A stretch of 64,000 nucleotides of DNA from Amorphochlora amoebiformis (taxonomy: Eukaryota > Cercozoa > Chlorarachniophyceae), in contig BAAHQB010000087.1 in NCBI GenBank assembly GCA_054601695.1, forward strand, positions 186,001 through 250,000. The letters are read 5' to 3'. Position 1 is the first letter of the stretch. Each line of letters begins with the position of its first letter. Made by a program: the position numbers and the translations under genes. Shown here piece by piece: positions 63,893-64,000 of the stretch. The notes under the pieces were generated by a model. It did not search any database and had not been told where the DNA came from. It saw only the letters and a list, made by a program, of their open reading frames with translations.

Positions 63893-64000
63893 CTGAAAAA
63901 AAGGAAAAAATTATTTAAAAAAAAAAAAAAAAACTCGCTGAAAAAAAAAAAAGGAAAAATTATCAAGGAACATACCCCCCCAAAAAAAAAAGGGGGGGGG
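63893..64000. other. Homopolymer-rich window end, possibly low-quality sequence
   Basis: Runs of A, C and G (a poly-A run near 63920, then c-, a- and g-runs at 63975-64000) with no other content. This looks like the ragged end of a contig or a sequencing artefact, although a polypyrimidine tract before the 63892 acceptor on the minus strand is also expected here. Confidence 0.5.

Overview
This is a nuclear eukaryotic sequence, most likely from a very intron-rich protist. I cannot name the species from sequence alone. About 90% of the window is non-coding: (TA)n arrays of tens to hundreds of bases, interstitial TTAGGG/CCCTAA arrays, and a few polypurine/polypyrimidine tracts. No single long open frame is a real gene; the long Tyr/Ile- and Arg/Glu-rich frames are translated microsatellites. 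The genes were recovered by joining short exons (8-320 nt, mostly 25-90 nt) that end at GT and follow AG and whose reading phases agree from exon to exon.

Layout, left to right: (0) a minus-strand gene leaving the left edge (weak model, 470-648). (1) A plus-strand gene, 1693-12969, about 20 exons, unknown function, with a possible CRIB-like start and an Ala-rich helical C-terminus. (2) A minus-strand gene, 29760-14135, 25 phase-consistent exons, 436 aa, unknown charged helical protein. (3) A plus-strand FYVE zinc-finger gene, 30746-37430. (4) A plus-strand dual-specificity phosphatase gene, about 37830-43743. (5) A minus-strand DTW-domain gene (tRNA aminocarboxypropyltransferase family), 53119-44568, 17 exons, 312 aa. 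(6) A plus-strand secreted GH27 alpha-galactosidase, 53355-61280, 18 exons, 436 aa, complete. (7) The last two exons of a minus-strand gene entering from the right, ending at 63393. Genes 0/1, 2/3 and 5/6 are divergent pairs; 1/2, 4/5 and 6/7 converge. I see no functional link between neighbours.

The most unusual signal is a repeated relation between exons and intronic repeats. In at least four genes the end of an exon plus its splice donor is copied (1 to 10 times) into the downstream intron, or the start of an exon plus its acceptor is copied into the upstream intron, with the copies separated by (TA)n. One copy is inverted and is perfectly complementary to the real donor region. CCCTAA arrays also lie directly before many acceptors in the sense direction, where CTAAC could act as a branch point.

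There is also a dispersed element family with short terminal inverted repeats inside TA tracts (five copies and a fragment), and a roughly 45-bp element repeated inside telomere-like arrays. The three convergent intergenic spacers lack long TA arrays over most of their length and are rich in CTAG and ACGT palindromes.
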